Assembly: GCA_964017185.1 (NCBI GenBank) | Contig: OZ024869.1 | Coordinates: 3,742,501 to 3,806,500, forward strand | DNA from: Rugalucina vietnamica | Lineage: Eukaryota > Mollusca > Bivalvia > Lucinida > Lucinidae | DNA: 64,000 bases | Direction of reading: 5' to 3' | Shown here: one piece after another, positions 63,350 to 64,000 of the stretch | Position numbering within the stretch: the stretch's first letter is position 1 | How the letters are laid out: each line of letters starts with the position of its first letter | Notes under the pieces: model-generated | The model's input: only the letters and a program-made list of their open reading frames with translations | Told to the model about the DNA's origin: nothing | Database searches by the model: none | Made by a program: the position numbers and the translations under genes

Positions 63350-64000
63350 CTAAATATACAACACCAAAAGTAACTTTACACTTTTCATTTCTAAATATAT
63401 TTTTATTCGTTTTGAATTGTAATAAATATAAATAATTGTTAGATCCTTTGGAAGCAGTAAAACATTCAAAGCGAGAAGATGGGCCATATTGTACAATTTC
63501 GGGTAATGAACCTTCATCAGTGACCCTTTACAAATCTGACAGTGAACTGAAAGCCATACATTTTTGCTGCAATTTCAAGAATTTACATCTGTGTAGTCTA
63601 AATCAAAGACTCATATTCCCAAAAGGGCCAACTAATCAAAATACTGTTAAAGTATCTATTGGAGTGTGTCTCCAACACGTGTCCGAGCATAATGCATGTA
63701 ACTTAATCCACAGGTGAGTTATCTATGCTTTCATTAAAAGCACAAAATTGGCATTTTCCACCAAATCAAAGGTAGACAGAAGATTTGAACACACTGTGCC
63801 AAGGACTACTTATTGTCCTTCAAAAATACTGCCAGACATTTTCGCTCCGACATTTGATTAGGTTTTTGCGGGCTGTTAAAATTGCTTTGCATCGAAATTA
63901 GTTCCCTTTGAAATAAAACAATAGTAAACTTTAACAATTTCTGAAAGTTTTTCCTTTCATCGTATCGCATTTTTTTTGCATGGCCTCGATTGAAATGTGT
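63350..64000. other. Downstream of the CEMIP-like gene, no gene supported
   Basis: 63470-63530 is a diverged copy of the exon 14 inverted-repeat arm (GAAGATGGGCCATA, TCATCAGTGACCC). An open frame at 63436-63717 overlaps it and has no recognisable domain. The remainder is AT-rich. Confidence 0.5.

Noticed and set aside
63436..63717. 93-codon plus-strand open frame at the right end
   Set aside because: It overlaps a diverged copy of the exon 14 inverted-repeat arm and has no recognisable domain. The gene already ends at TAG with AATAAA.

Overview
This window is eukaryotic. It holds long introns with GT-AG splice sites, microsatellites, tRNA-derived SINEs, several LINE remnants and many foldback elements. 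The repeat content (an AGCTCACCTGAG-ended element, a GAGCCGC foldback family, tRNA-headed SINEs, many decayed LINEs) resembles bivalve mollusc genomes. The species cannot be fixed from the sequence alone, so the bivalve call is an inference.

Two protein-coding genes can be reconstructed exon by exon, and they are transcribed away from each other. (1) PAN2, the catalytic-subunit gene of the PAN2-PAN3 poly(A) deadenylase, lies on the minus strand. Its first ten coding exons run from 18289 down to 4384 and give 422 residues: the N-terminal WD40 propeller and the start of the linker. The rest of the gene lies beyond the left edge. (2) A CEMIP/CEMIP2-like (hyaluronan-binding and depolymerising family) gene lies on the plus strand. 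It has 23 coding exons from 27749 to 63327, all in phase, for a predicted 1114-residue secreted protein. It has a signal peptide, a G8 domain, a PANDER-like domain, a beta-helix core and an unusual Gln-Pro-rich tail.

Layout: 1-about 4050 is a LINE whose reverse-transcriptase reading frame is open to the window edge, sitting in PAN2 intron 10 in the same orientation as the gene. 4384-18289 is PAN2, with introns full of tandem arrays. Several arrays are built from pieces of PAN2 exons or their splice sites, and another carries ten perfect nuclear-receptor palindromes. 18290-27690 is intergenic and made of SINEs, satellites, a roughly 4-kb foldback element with a dead LINE inside, and a palindrome-rich element. 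27690-63350 is the CEMIP-like gene. Its introns hold another roughly 4-kb foldback, two AGCTCACCTGAG elements, a MITE pair, LINE and Gypsy fragments, and many short palindromic elements. 63350-64000 shows no further exon I can support.

The two genes have no obvious shared pathway: PAN2 acts on mRNA tails in the cytoplasm, and the CEMIP-like protein is predicted to be secreted. The most unusual features are the exon-derived tandem repeats in PAN2, the estrogen-response-element-like satellite in PAN2 intron 3, and the CEMIP exon enclosed in a long inverted repeat.
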